The position numbers and the translations under genes were made by a program. From NCBI GenBank assembly GCA_965277695.1, contig CBDIDQ010000025.1, positions 5,409-69,408 of the forward strand: a stretch of DNA of 64,000 nucleotides. Direction: 5' to 3'. The notes under the pieces are model-generated. The model was not told where the DNA came from. It did not search any database and worked only from the letters and a program-made list of their open reading frames with translations. This document shows positions 8,746 through 18,086 of the stretch, piece after piece. The DNA is from JABSOG01 sp965277695 (lineage in GTDB: Bacteria > Pseudomonadota > Gammaproteobacteria > Enterobacterales > Alteromonadaceae). Position 1 is the stretch's first letter. Each line of letters starts with the position of its first letter.

Positions 8746-9630
8746 ATGTCTAAAGTTTTGATGAGAGCTGTGATTATGGTAACGAGTGTGATGCGTCGAT
8801 TGATATTGTTAGCTGTTGTGATGTGTGGCAGCTTTGGTTGGCAGGCTCAGGCCAGATGTTTACAAAGTTGGGCATGTGTTGATAAACAAATTGCTGATAA
8901 TGGTGAAGTGAATGTTTACTTACGCAATAACAAGCCATTTACCATCACGATGACAGTTGATGTTAATACCGTAAACTTAGCTTCTGACCAACAAGATCCG
9001 GTAACGAAAACCCTAGAGGGTAACAGCCGAGTCTGGATCGCCCGTTATCAACCAGTGAACAAACGTCGTCGCACTGCCATCGATTTTAATATTCAGTGGG
9101 CTGTGGGTAGCCTTGATGTGGTGCATGATGATGATTATTTATATCGCTTGCCTTTTAATACCTCAGCTGGACATTACGTTGTGCAAGGCTTTAACGGCGG
9201 CTACAGTCACCGAGGTTTTTCTAAATATGGCGTTGATTTTTCGATGCCTGATGGCACTGAACTTTACGCAGCGCGTGAAGGTACGGTGGTGGATGTGGAA
9301 TATCGCAATTATCGCGGCGGTGCATCACGAAAATATGCTAAGTACGCCAATTTTATTGTCATCGAACACAGCGACGGCTCGACGGGTGAATATTATCACT
9401 TGCAACAAGACGGGGTATTTGTGCGCCCCGGCGATAAGGTCAAACGAGGCCAATTAATTGGCTTGTCAGGCAGTACCGGATTTACTTCAGTACCTCACCT
9501 GCATTTTGCGGTTTATAAAGCACTGGCCAAAGGCGAGACCCAATCTTTGGCGTTTAAGTTTGTTTCTGCCACTGGTATTGTTACTAATCCTCGTTATGGC
9601 AAAAGATACAAAGCCGCTGAGGACGATTAG
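8746..9630 (+). CDS. Secreted M23-family metallopeptidase
   Basis: A hydrophobic signal sequence (LILLAVVMCGSFGWQAQA) is followed by a small beta-rich domain. A LytM/M23 domain then covers about residues 145-260: HRGFSKYGVDF supplies the first His and Asp zinc ligands, and HLHF supplies the last. GLSGSTG and a downstream PHLHFAVYK are typical of the fold. It should cleave peptidoglycan cross-links, or act as a regulator of such enzymes, in the periplasm. The start is uncertain: ATG 8746, 8761, 8776 (GAGAG before it) or 8791 would all give a usable signal peptide. Confidence 0.88.
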   Translation: MSKVLMRAVIMVTSVMRRLILLAVVMCGSFGWQAQARCLQSWACVDKQIADNGEVNVYLRNNKPFTITMTVDVNTVNLASDQQDPVTKTLEGNSRVWIARYQPVNKRRRTAIDFNIQWAVGSLDVVHDDDYLYRLPFNTSAGHYVVQGFNGGYSHRGFSKYGVDFSMPDGTELYAAREGTVVDVEYRNYRGGASRKYAKYANFIVIEHSDGSTGEYYHLQQDGVFVRPGDKVKRGQLIGLSGSTGFTSVPHLHFAVYKALAKGETQSLAFKFVSATGIVTNPRYGKRYKAAEDD

Positions 9631-9639
9631 GCTTTGAGC

Positions 9640-9715
9640 TTAATTTTAAAAAGAAAACTATATCTTAAAAAGAAAACAATATCTTAAAAAGAAACCTATA
9701 TCTTAAAAAGAAACC
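9640..9715. repeat. 19-bp tandem repeat, three full and one partial copy
   Basis: Units of the form (T/A)ATATCTTAAAAAGAAA(A/C)C lie at 9659-9677, 9678-9696 and 9697-9715. A degenerate first copy begins at about 9640. The array is A-rich and sits between the peptidase stop and the response-regulator promoter region. Confidence 0.85.
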
Positions 9716-9777
9716 ATTGCGGTTGCCAAGCCACTTGTCTGGACTATGATTAGGAGGACAATAGAGAGAAGGCCACT

Positions 9778-10146
9778 ATGAAAAAAGTATTAGTAATCGA
9801 TGATGATGTTGCTTTTAATAATATCTTGAAAGAACAATTAGAATGGGCTCAGTATGAAGTCGCTTGTGCGTTTGATGGCAGACAGGGATTAGCGCTGTAT
9901 CACTCGTTAAAACCAGATATTGTGATCACCGATATCATTATGCCCGATACTGATGGCATTGAGGTGATCTTGGAGTTGATTAGTGATGAGAGCCATCAAT
10001 GCAAAATTATTGTGATCTCCGGCGGTGGCAGAATTGCAGGTATCGAATATCTTAATTTGGCGAAAAACCTAGGCGTCGAAAGTATCCTCGAAAAACCGGT
10101 TTCATTTAGTGAGTTGCAACAAGAGCTTGAAAGCGAAAATAAATAG
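9778..10146 (+). CDS. Single-domain response regulator (CheY-like)
   Basis: A 122-residue receiver domain with no output domain. The acidic pocket is D8-D9-D10, the phospho-acceptor is D52 (VITDIIMPD), a Ser follows strand four (VISGGG), and the conserved Lys is K106 (LEKPVS). AGAAGG lies about 7 bases before the ATG. It is convergent with the PAS histidine kinase at 10183, only 36 bp apart. The kinase lacks its own receiver, so the pair probably forms one phosphorelay with this protein as phospho-carrier or with a protein-binding output. The partner is inferred. Confidence 0.93.
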   Translation: MKKVLVIDDDVAFNNILKEQLEWAQYEVACAFDGRQGLALYHSLKPDIVITDIIMPDTDGIEVILELISDESHQCKIIVISGGGRIAGIEYLNLAKNLGVESILEKPVSFSELQQELESENK

Positions 10147-10182
10147 TAAACCCACGTTACCAATCCATATTACCTATCCATG

Positions 10183-11457
10183 CTATTTAGGTAACCAAAT
10201 CGTAAAACAGCTGCCTTTACCTTCCTCGCTTTGTGCGGTTAGTTTGCCGCGATGGCTTTCGATAATCCCCCGACTAATAGATAAACCTAACCCGGTTCCC
10301 TGCCCAGAAGGCTTGGTGGTAAAAAATGGATCGAAGATACAGGATAATGTCATCTCATTCATACCACAGCCATTATCTTTTACCTTAATGCAGGTGAATT
10401 TACCTTCATCGTAGGTTTTTAGCGTCAAATGGCTAGCTTGGTGGTTATCGTTGGTTTGTGCTTCTTTTAATGCATCTATAGCATTGCTGATCAGATTGTT
10501 GATCACTTGGCCGATTTGTTCCGGATCACCTTGGAGTGGCAAATCATCAGACATAAGCTGCTGCTTGAAGTCGATCTGAAGTGTGTCGATACGAGATTGA
10601 AATAAGCTGATTGCTTCATTGGTTAATTGTTCAATGTTCATTGGAATAATGACAGACTCAACATCTTGACGACTGTAAGTTTTTAAATGGTTGATCAGGG
10701 TGGTTGAACTTTTAACGTCTTCCATAATGCGTTGCATGTAGTTTAAAATCGGCTGCGGATCACCGCCATCGAGCCGCTTTAATTTGGCCTGTGCCAGTTC
10801 AGCGGTGAGAAAAATGCGCCCCAGTGGTTGATTTAATTCATGGGTAAGACCCGCCGTGAGCTGACCCATAGAAACCAGTTTGGCGGTCTGAACCAGTTGA
10901 TGTTGAGTATCCTTCAGGGTTTGAATTTTTTCGTCCAATGCTTTGTTGCTTTTGCTTAATGCCATTTCCGTTAATTTTTGTTTGCTGACATCCATTACCA
11001 CACTGACAATAGTATTTTTACTAATCGGAAAATTAAAGTCGATCAGGTAGCGAATACTGCCATCGGCTAAGGTAATGTCAAACTCTCTTAATTCAGATCC
11101 TTTGCCTGTCGTTAAAACGCTGGTGAGTGTGGGGATAACAGAAGCAATCAAATGAGGGAAAACAACAGCCAGTGGTTGGCCAATATGTTCGGCAGCTGAT
11201 AAGTTGTGTAACTTGGCGAGATATTGGTTAATTTTTAAATAGCGAAATTCAGGTCCTTCGAGAATGGCGATACCAACGGGTAAATCTTGTAATATAAGGT
11301 CTAAATTTTGCCAAATTAAATCGCGTTCAAGTGCGACTACGGATTGTTGTTTGAGCTGACTTTCCAATGCGTTCACCCTGCCATTGAGGCGGGCAATTTC
11401 GGCGTTTAATCGCGCTGTTTCTTGGCTATTGGTGGTGTCGTCAATACGAGAATTCAT
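10183..11457 (-). CDS. Soluble PAS-sensor histidine kinase
   Basis: A 424-residue kinase without membrane helices. A coiled coil at about 10-48 is followed by a PAS domain at about 50-165. The phospho-acceptor H206 sits in GLTHELNQPLGRIF, a HisKA variant with NQPL common in HWE/NtrB-like families. The HATPase domain shows QVINNLISNAIDAL (N box), VKDNGCGM (G1) and GQGTGLGLSISRGI (G2). It probably senses a cytoplasmic cue through PAS. It lies between the single-domain regulator (convergent) and the hybrid kinase upstream on the same strand, 69 bp away, so it may be co-transcribed with the latter two genes. Confidence 0.93.
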   Translation of the reverse strand: MNSRIDDTTNSQETARLNAEIARLNGRVNALESQLKQQSVVALERDLIWQNLDLILQDLPVGIAILEGPEFRYLKINQYLAKLHNLSAAEHIGQPLAVVFPHLIASVIPTLTSVLTTGKGSELREFDITLADGSIRYLIDFNFPISKNTIVSVVMDVSKQKLTEMALSKSNKALDEKIQTLKDTQHQLVQTAKLVSMGQLTAGLTHELNQPLGRIFLTAELAQAKLKRLDGGDPQPILNYMQRIMEDVKSSTTLINHLKTYSRQDVESVIIPMNIEQLTNEAISLFQSRIDTLQIDFKQQLMSDDLPLQGDPEQIGQVINNLISNAIDALKEAQTNDNHQASHLTLKTYDEGKFTCIKVKDNGCGMNEMTLSCIFDPFFTTKPSGQGTGLGLSISRGIIESHRGKLTAQSEEGKGSCFTIWLPK

Positions 11458-11526
11458 TGTTGGTCTTAATAGTTTAACAAGTCGCTGATTATATTTACTT
11501 TAGTCCATAGAATGGGCTGCCGTTTA

Positions 11527-14500
11527 TTATTTTTTGTCAGTTAATGCCTCAGCTTGAGTCGGCGGGACAGGGATGCTCGGTGAGTGAGTCTGACTATATT
11601 GGCTGAGCAATTGGTTTAACGCATCAAAACTGATGGGTTTACTGAGAAATGCATCAAAACCAGCTTGATCGACCTTCTCCCGGGTAGTGTTCATCACATC
11701 GGCTGTAACCGCAATGAAAATACTGTCTTTGAGCTGGTCATTGCTTTTCATTGTTGCTAGCGCGGCAAAACCATCCATGCCAGGTAAGTTAAGATCGAGC
11801 AATAGCACTTTTGGCAAGTATTCATTGGCTAACACCACACCTAATTCAGCATTGACGGCGGTAATTAATTTGGCTGATTTAATGCTGTCAAAATAACTGA
11901 TCATTAGCTGGGTGTTTGACGGGTTATCTTCGATATACAGCACTAGCAAATCATTACTGGACAGATTGCTTAGTGCTTTGGATATGATGCTGTCATTGGG
12001 TGACGAATGCTGATTATCGTCCAGTAACTCAATATAAGGTAAGTCAATCCAAAAATTAGAACCTGATCCCAGTTTACTTTTGACTCCGACACTACCACCG
12101 ATGCTTTCAATATTCTTTTTGGTGATCGCCAAACCAATACCAGTGCCCTGAATGTTGCTGGTTTCGAGTCCCAGACGATTAAATGGGGTGAATAAATCAT
12201 CAATTGATTCACTGGAAATCCCAATGCCATTATCACATATGGTGATCCGAGTGGTTTTATTATCTGGGTTAATATCGACAGTAATAAAGATGATCCCATC
12301 TTCTTTGTTGTATTTAATCGCATTGCTTAAATAGTTGAGTAGTGCTTGTTTGAGCACCGTAAAATCAGCATCGACTAGCGGGATTTTACGTTGGGTATAA
12401 AGCACCGGCACTTTGCTACCTTCGGGGGTTTGTAAACTCAGTCTTTTTTCTACCACCTGGGGGATTACCAGTGTGATCGCCTCATCAATAATTTCCTTAA
12501 TATTGACTCGTTCGAAATTTGGCAAACTTTTACCGGATTCTATTTTGGCTAGTTCGAGGATGCCGTTGATCAGCGTTAATAAGTGTTCGCCCGCTTTGTA
12601 TATGGTTTGAATATTGTCTGTGATCCGCTCAGTGAACGGCACCTGTTTCTGTCTGAGCAATAGTTGGGAGAAGCCCAATACCGCATTCAATGGTGTGCGC
12701 AGCTCATGGCTCATGCTCGACAGAAACTCAGATTTTGCCCGGTTGGCAGATTCGGCATCAAGCTTGGCCTGATGCAGTTTCGCTTTTTGCGCTATTTCGT
12801 CACTGGCGTCATAACAAAAACCAATGCGATATTGGTGTTTGTTCTGCTGATCGTTAAATTGGCTCAATGACATATGGGCAGGGAATAGACTGCCGTCAGT
12901 ACGTTTTGATTCTATTTCACCTGACCAGTGATCTCGTTGTGATAATGATTGTTCGATTTGTTGACTGATGCCAGACGATCTGAATTCATTGGATAAAAAG
13001 TCGTCGAAACGATGGGATACATCATCTTGATTATGGAGAAATAACTGTTGATGAGCCGGGTTCGAATAGACTAATTGATTATCCTCTGCCGAAATGCGGA
13101 TTGCCTGATTAGAAGATTCGATGATCTGCTTAAACAACTCTAATTGGGTTTCTTTAGCTTTACGTTCGGTGATATCTTGCACAACACCGACCATTGAAGT
13201 GGCGACTCCGTTAACATCACGAACAACATCACCTTGCTCATGGAGCCAGTGAATGCTTTTATCTGGCCAAATGACTCGATGTTCAATATTGTACTTTTCA
13301 ATGTGTTCGATACAGCGAGTGATAGCAGCGCTGACACTTTGCTGGTCATCAGGATGAATGCTGTTAACAAAATGGTTGAAGTCTGTGGTTATGCTTTTTT
13401 CTTCATCACCGAACATCGGCGCAGCTAGTTCAGACCAAAATACTTGACCACTGTCGATATCCCACTCCCAATTGCCAATATTTGAAAACAATTGACTGCG
13501 CTCCAACCGCTCTTTGGTGAGTCGCAGGCTTTCTTCCTGACCGATGCGATCAGAAATATCTTGGATCACCCCATAAATAGCGGTCAGGGAACCAGTAGGC
13601 GCTTCGCAGACACCTTTTAATATAATATGTCTGTCTTCATTATTGTCTAGTGTTAATTTACATGACAAGGCAAGTGGCAATTGGTGAGAAAAACATTGTT
13701 GTATTGCATCAATCGCATTTTGCTGGTCTTGTGGGTCGATTAAAGTGTAGATGTTTTCGATGTCAATAATATGGTTATTATTGAAGGGCATGTTGAGGGT
13801 TTTAAATATTTGTTCTGAACACCATAGTTGACGTTGCAGCACGTTATAACGCCAATAACCAATGTTGACCAGTGCTTCGGATAATTCTAGGGTTTGATTT
13901 CTTTCGCTAGTATGGGCAATCAGATCGAGTTCTTTTGAAATATCCCTGAACATGTATATATGAGTACATAACTGTTCATTATCCCCAGGAATGATTTGAC
14001 TGGTGATTAAGACGATGATTTTGCGGGATAAACAGTTGTTCAATTTGGCCAGAATTTCGTTTTGGCCCCAATGTTCATCTGTGTTGTGTAGCAGTTTTTT
14101 GACATGGCGCAAATGTGGCGTATCGACAGTGAACAGGTTGGTAATACTCTGGCCTTTGATGTTATCTAAAGAATCACCACACAGTGATAAAAACCGCTCG
14201 TTAGCATCAATGACGCTCAAATTACTGCTGACATACAAGATGCCGTCCGGACAATAGTTATATAAGGTTTGAAACTTGTTGCGCTGATATTCAACTTGCT
14301 GATGCATCTCAACTTCTTTACTAATATCGCGGATAAAAGCGGCAAAATAAGGGGTTGAATCTACTTCAATTTCATTAATGGACAAGCTGATATGCATCTC
14401 ACTACCATCTTGTTTTTGCGCCGTGACTCGCCTGTCAGTGCCGAGAAATTTGCGGATCCCCGTCTTAATATATTTGTCTAAATACTGATCATGTACACTA

Positions 14501-14865
14501 CTTTGATTACTGGTCATTAATACGGTAATATTCTGCCCGAGCAGTTGTTGCTCATCGTCATAATCAAACAAGTCTAGTATCGCCTGATTGACATAGATCA
14601 CTTGTCCGAGTTGATCAATGATCACAAAACCGTCGGTGAGTGAGCTGTTGATGGCTTTTATTTGTGCTTTGGTGATCACATTGCTGGCATGAAAAAATCG
14701 AGACGCGAATTGTTTTAACGGTTTGACCAGTAAACCGACAATGATACCAGCGAGTATGTAAGCTAATGGATGCTCTAGTATCATGAGTAGGTAGCCATAG
14801 GATTCAATATCACCATTATTGAATGTTGTCGAGTAGGGTGTTGATGTCGGCATTGATACTGCCAT
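11527..14865 (-). CDS. Membrane-anchored multi-PAS hybrid histidine kinase
   Basis: A 1112-residue protein. One membrane helix lies near residues 30-50 (LAYILAGIIVGLLV). It is followed by about five PAS/PAC modules, a HisKA domain with SSMSHELRTPLNAVLGFS near residue 720, and a HATPase with FTPFNRLG and GTGIGLAI. A C-terminal receiver has its phospho-Asp in LLLDLNLPGMDG near residue 1025. The first codons overlap the upstream response regulator by 50 bp. A start at ATG 14784, just before the helix, would remove the overlap and is a real alternative. It is probably part of the same signalling unit as its neighbours. The signal is unknown. Confidence 0.92.
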   Translation of the reverse strand: MAVSMPTSTPYSTTFNNGDIESYGYLLMILEHPLAYILAGIIVGLLVKPLKQFASRFFHASNVITKAQIKAINSSLTDGFVIIDQLGQVIYVNQAILDLFDYDDEQQLLGQNITVLMTSNQSSVHDQYLDKYIKTGIRKFLGTDRRVTAQKQDGSEMHISLSINEIEVDSTPYFAAFIRDISKEVEMHQQVEYQRNKFQTLYNYCPDGILYVSSNLSVIDANERFLSLCGDSLDNIKGQSITNLFTVDTPHLRHVKKLLHNTDEHWGQNEILAKLNNCLSRKIIVLITSQIIPGDNEQLCTHIYMFRDISKELDLIAHTSERNQTLELSEALVNIGYWRYNVLQRQLWCSEQIFKTLNMPFNNNHIIDIENIYTLIDPQDQQNAIDAIQQCFSHQLPLALSCKLTLDNNEDRHIILKGVCEAPTGSLTAIYGVIQDISDRIGQEESLRLTKERLERSQLFSNIGNWEWDIDSGQVFWSELAAPMFGDEEKSITTDFNHFVNSIHPDDQQSVSAAITRCIEHIEKYNIEHRVIWPDKSIHWLHEQGDVVRDVNGVATSMVGVVQDITERKAKETQLELFKQIIESSNQAIRISAEDNQLVYSNPAHQQLFLHNQDDVSHRFDDFLSNEFRSSGISQQIEQSLSQRDHWSGEIESKRTDGSLFPAHMSLSQFNDQQNKHQYRIGFCYDASDEIAQKAKLHQAKLDAESANRAKSEFLSSMSHELRTPLNAVLGFSQLLLRQKQVPFTERITDNIQTIYKAGEHLLTLINGILELAKIESGKSLPNFERVNIKEIIDEAITLVIPQVVEKRLSLQTPEGSKVPVLYTQRKIPLVDADFTVLKQALLNYLSNAIKYNKEDGIIFITVDINPDNKTTRITICDNGIGISSESIDDLFTPFNRLGLETSNIQGTGIGLAITKKNIESIGGSVGVKSKLGSGSNFWIDLPYIELLDDNQHSSPNDSIISKALSNLSSNDLLVLYIEDNPSNTQLMISYFDSIKSAKLITAVNAELGVVLANEYLPKVLLLDLNLPGMDGFAALATMKSNDQLKDSIFIAVTADVMNTTREKVDQAGFDAFLSKPISFDALNQLLSQYSQTHSPSIPVPPTQAEALTDKK

Positions 14866-15745
14866 GGTTGGACATGATCACGGCTTTTAAGGTATTGACT
14901 ATTTTTTGCCGCTGTTGCTGCGCAGTTTCTTGTTGTTGTATAAATGTAATTCGACTATTGATGATCTCAAGCAAAGTGAGGAAGTGCTCTTGCAGGCGCT
15001 CACAAAGCCCTTTATTGTCAGGTATTTTTTTGATCAACAGTGAGCAGCAAGGTGAGTTAAATAACACATTGTGGCCAAATGAAACGACACGTTTGGCGCG
15101 TTTGCTTAGCTCCAGAATTTCTGATTCGAGTTGGGATATCTGACCCTTGGGATATTGCGTCGGTGTATTGCCAAGGCGAAATTCCATGGCACAGCTCAAA
15201 CCTAAGCCGCTAATTGTGGTTTGGCTAGCCTGATAAAGTTCGTCGAGGTCGTAGATGGTTAAAGTACTTTTTAAAAAGCAATTTAATAAACTGAATTCGC
15301 TAGCTTGTTGACTGGATGATAGTGCAGCCTGAGAAGCCTCTTCGACCAAGTGGCTGAGCTGCTGCTGTTCGTTAATGCGTTTTTCATAGGCTTCAAGCTT
15401 GTATTCGAGCTCAGCCACATTGACCGGTTTGCAAATATAGTCGTCACCACCTGCCTCATAAGCCTTAAGTTTGTCTTGGAGTGAATGCAAAGAGGAGATA
15501 AATACCACTATGGTATGTTGTGCGATAGGTAACTTGCGGATGTTGCGGCAAATATCATAACCATTGGTTTCGGCCAGCATGATATCTAGTAAAATGATAT
15601 CCGGCTCACAATCAAATATTAATTCTTCAATGGATTCTTCGCCGGATGAAGAGATCACATCAAAATGCTGCTCCAGAGCTTGTTGGATTAAGTTCAGGTT
15701 TTGATGATTATCATCAATTGATAAGACGCGTAATTTAGTTGCCAA
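14816..15745 (-). CDS. Response regulator with receiver, coiled coil and an unassigned C-terminal domain
   Basis: A 309-residue protein. The N-terminal receiver has D11-D12, the phospho-acceptor D54 (IILLDIMLAE) and Lys in CKPVNVAEL. A coiled coil of about 35 residues follows. A C-terminal region with a GLSCAMEFRLG stretch may be a divergent GAF-like sensor, and a second helix-rich tail (IQQQETAQQQRQK) comes last. There is no DNA-binding or GGDEF motif. The gene is first of three on the minus strand and overlaps the hybrid kinase, so it probably carries or gates phosphate within that pathway. Its output is not evident. Confidence 0.88.
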   Translation of the reverse strand: MATKLRVLSIDDNHQNLNLIQQALEQHFDVISSSGEESIEELIFDCEPDIILLDIMLAETNGYDICRNIRKLPIAQHTIVVFISSLHSLQDKLKAYEAGGDDYICKPVNVAELEYKLEAYEKRINEQQQLSHLVEEASQAALSSSQQASEFSLLNCFLKSTLTIYDLDELYQASQTTISGLGLSCAMEFRLGNTPTQYPKGQISQLESEILELSKRAKRVVSFGHNVLFNSPCCSLLIKKIPDNKGLCERLQEHFLTLLEIINSRITFIQQQETAQQQRQKIVNTLKAVIMSNHGSINADINTLLDNIQ

Positions 15746-16021
15746 AATTTATTATTTCCACAATGTACAGCGATATAACAAAGAGACGTCCAAAAGAAAA
15801 TGATGGGTAGTGAATTGGGTCTTCTTTATTTAATCAATTATTTTCATTAACAATAGTCCATAAAGTTGAGTTGCGCAGTTTGGGGTCGATAATTCAATGG
15901 TTTTTTGACTCATTAGGTGACAGCATAGCCAGATATCATTTAAGGTACGTGTATTTGCATCTAAGCTGAAACTGACGCGACAGCTGATGTCGCGTTTTTC
16001 ATGTGATGCTTTTTGGCGAGG

Positions 16022-16576
16022 TTATTTTGTCCACTTGATATTACATCCGACGCTAGGGGCTTGCAGTGGGTTGATCGGTTGTTGCTGGCTTAATGCAGAT
16101 AATGCTTGATAGAGGCTGTTGCCATCGACAGCAACGTCACTACCGGGACGACTGGCGTCAAATTGGCCCCGATAGACCAGTTTCAAATCACTATCGAAGA
16201 GGAAAAAATCAGGTGTACAAGCGGCATCATAGGCTTTGGCAATGGCCTGAGTTTGATCGAACAGATAAGCAAAATTATAACCTCTTTGTTGACTCTCCAA
16301 AAGCATATTTTCAGGACTGTCAGCTGGGTAGGCGATAACATCATTGGCATTAATGCCTACCATGCCAATGTCAAATTGGTCTATCTCGTCACCTAATTTA
16401 GCCAGTGCTTCGGCCAAATGAATGACAAATGGGCAATGATTACTCATAAAGACCACCAATAAACCGTTTTGTTTGACTAATTGGTCACGGCTGACGGCTT
16501 GACCTGCACCAGTGGGTAAGGTGAAGTCCGGTGCTTGGGTGCCTAATGGCAGCATATTTGACGGGGTTAATGACAT
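16022..16576 (-). CDS. Thioredoxin-fold AhpC/TSA-like protein
   Basis: A 184-residue protein with the peroxiredoxin/thioredoxin-like start APDFTLPTGAGQ. In place of the usual CXXC it has SNHCPFVIHL, with a single Cys. TPDFFLFDSDLKLVYRGQFD is a typical late strand of the family. It belongs with the widespread soluble thioredoxin-family proteins of uncertain substrate, probably a thiol reductase or peroxidase. It lies downstream of argH on the same strand, separated by 182 bp holding a double palindrome, so it is probably not part of the arginine operon proper. A CGCGAC/GTCGCG hairpin lies after it near 15973-15995. Confidence 0.8.
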   Translation of the reverse strand: MSLTPSNMLPLGTQAPDFTLPTGAGQAVSRDQLVKQNGLLVVFMSNHCPFVIHLAEALAKLGDEIDQFDIGMVGINANDVIAYPADSPENMLLESQQRGYNFAYLFDQTQAIAKAYDAACTPDFFLFDSDLKLVYRGQFDASRPGSDVAVDGNSLYQALSALSQQQPINPLQAPSVGCNIKWTK

Positions 16577-16706
16577 GGTTTATTGCTCCAGAATGGGTTA
16601 GGTTTTGCTCAGTGGCTGTGGCAGAGAGTTTGGCTGGAGATTCTATCCTAGAAAGGCGAGAGTTTATATCATGTTTTGTTCGGAGATTGGTGGGTTCCAT
16701 GTCCCC

Positions 16707-16753
16707 ACGCGAATGAATTCGCGTCTACGACGTAGACGAGAATTCATTCTCGT
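16707..16753. repeat. Paired REP-like palindromes
   Basis: Two diverging copies lie head to head. CGCGAATGAATTCGCG with a CTACG tail is followed by CGTAGACGAG and GAGAATTCATTCTCG, so the whole forms a long imperfect cruciform. Related units are at 47106-47131 (same family) and, with a different stem but the same GTCTACG tail, at 23168-23191 and 38371-38394. It sits between argH and the thioredoxin-like gene and may also act as an mRNA end structure. Confidence 0.8.
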
Positions 16754-16758
16754 TTTTA

Positions 16759-18057
16759 TTACAACAATCCTTCCAAGCGTTTTTTCAAACAACACAATCG
16801 CAAATCAGCACATGCTCCGGGTGAGAGGCGTTGTTCAATGCTTTGCTCTGGGGTTCTGTCACTAAGTTCTGAATAGCGCTCTACCACTTGTTGATAGGCA
16901 TCGCGAAATGGCATTCCTTTGGCACTGAGTTCTACCGCCAAATCGGTGGCGTACATTGGGGTATCAATGGCTGCGCTGAGTTTGTCGGCTTTAAAAGTGG
17001 TGCCTTTAACCAGCTGTGGAAACAGCATCAGAGTTTGCAAAGCTTTAGTGACTGCTCGTAATACCGGTCCCTTGGTTAATTGTAGGTCTCTTTGATAACC
17101 TGAGGGTAATGATAGCAGGCTTTGTAGCTCGACCATTGCTGCTTGCACTGGGGCGTAGCTGGCGCGCATTAATTCGACCAAATCTGGGTTACGTTTATTT
17201 GGCATGATTGAACTGCCGGTGGTCATTTCATCAGGCAGGCTGACAAAATCAAACTCTTGGGTGGTGAACAAGGATAGATCCCAACAATAACGTCTGATAT
17301 CGAGCAAACATTGTGACAATGCCGACAACATCGCCATTTCAAATTTACCTCGGCTGTTTTGGCTGTATATCGGATTAAGTTGCATTCGGGCAAATTCGAG
17401 TTCTTTGGTGGTCAGCTCTCTGTCTAAAGGCAAGTTGACACCATAACCCGCAGCGGTGCCCAGCGGATTGGCATCAATCAATGCGAGTGTTGATTGCAAG
17501 GTCATCAGGTTGTCGATCATCGCTTCGGCAAAACTGGCGAACCACATGCCAGCTGATGAAGGCACTGCTCGCTGCATATGAGTATAACCGGGCATTGCCA
17601 CGGTTTCGGTTGCTTTGGCTTGGTCAAGGCAGGCGGTTATCGACGCTGTTGTATGCTCAATCGCGGTGGTTAACGACGCTTTCATGTATAACCGCGTTGC
17701 TACTAGGATTTGATCGTTACGCGAGCGTCCGGTATGGATTTTCTTTCCCAGTTCGCCGAGTTTCTCGACCAAATAGGACTCAATCGCCGAATGACAGTCT
17801 TCAAAGCGACTGTCGAGCACAAAGCTGCCAGCGTTGATGTCGATTTGTAATTCATCCAGTTGACTGAGTAATTGTTCGGCTTCCTCGCTGCCGAGAATTT
17901 TAATCGACTTTAAGCCTTTAACATGGGCTTTACTGGCTTGAATATCATATTGAATGATTTGCTGGTCAAGAATAATGTCCTCTCCTGCCATAAAATCCAT
18001 AATGGTTTCGTCAATGCTGGCGTGGCTGTTTTTTTGCCAAATCGGTGCTGCGCTCAT
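16759..18057 (-). CDS. argH: Argininosuccinate lyase
   Basis: A 432-residue protein, close to the length of the Xanthomonas-type enzyme. It contains the fumarase/aspartase superfamily signature GSSIMPNKRNPD, an N-terminal GRSRNDQ motif and MPGYTHMQRA. It splits argininosuccinate into arginine and fumarate, the last step of the pathway, in the cytoplasm. It is the last gene of the six-gene minus-strand operon, 29 bp after argC. The C-terminus is Cys- and Arg-rich (CLKKRLEGLL) and may be slightly altered compared with other ArgH. Confidence 0.96.
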   Translation of the reverse strand: MSAAPIWQKNSHASIDETIMDFMAGEDIILDQQIIQYDIQASKAHVKGLKSIKILGSEEAEQLLSQLDELQIDINAGSFVLDSRFEDCHSAIESYLVEKLGELGKKIHTGRSRNDQILVATRLYMKASLTTAIEHTTASITACLDQAKATETVAMPGYTHMQRAVPSSAGMWFASFAEAMIDNLMTLQSTLALIDANPLGTAAGYGVNLPLDRELTTKELEFARMQLNPIYSQNSRGKFEMAMLSALSQCLLDIRRYCWDLSLFTTQEFDFVSLPDEMTTGSSIMPNKRNPDLVELMRASYAPVQAAMVELQSLLSLPSGYQRDLQLTKGPVLRAVTKALQTLMLFPQLVKGTTFKADKLSAAIDTPMYATDLAVELSAKGMPFRDAYQQVVERYSELSDRTPEQSIEQRLSPGACADLRLCCLKKRLEGLL

Positions 18058-18086
18058 GGGGAGTTTCCTATTGTTGAATGCCGCTG

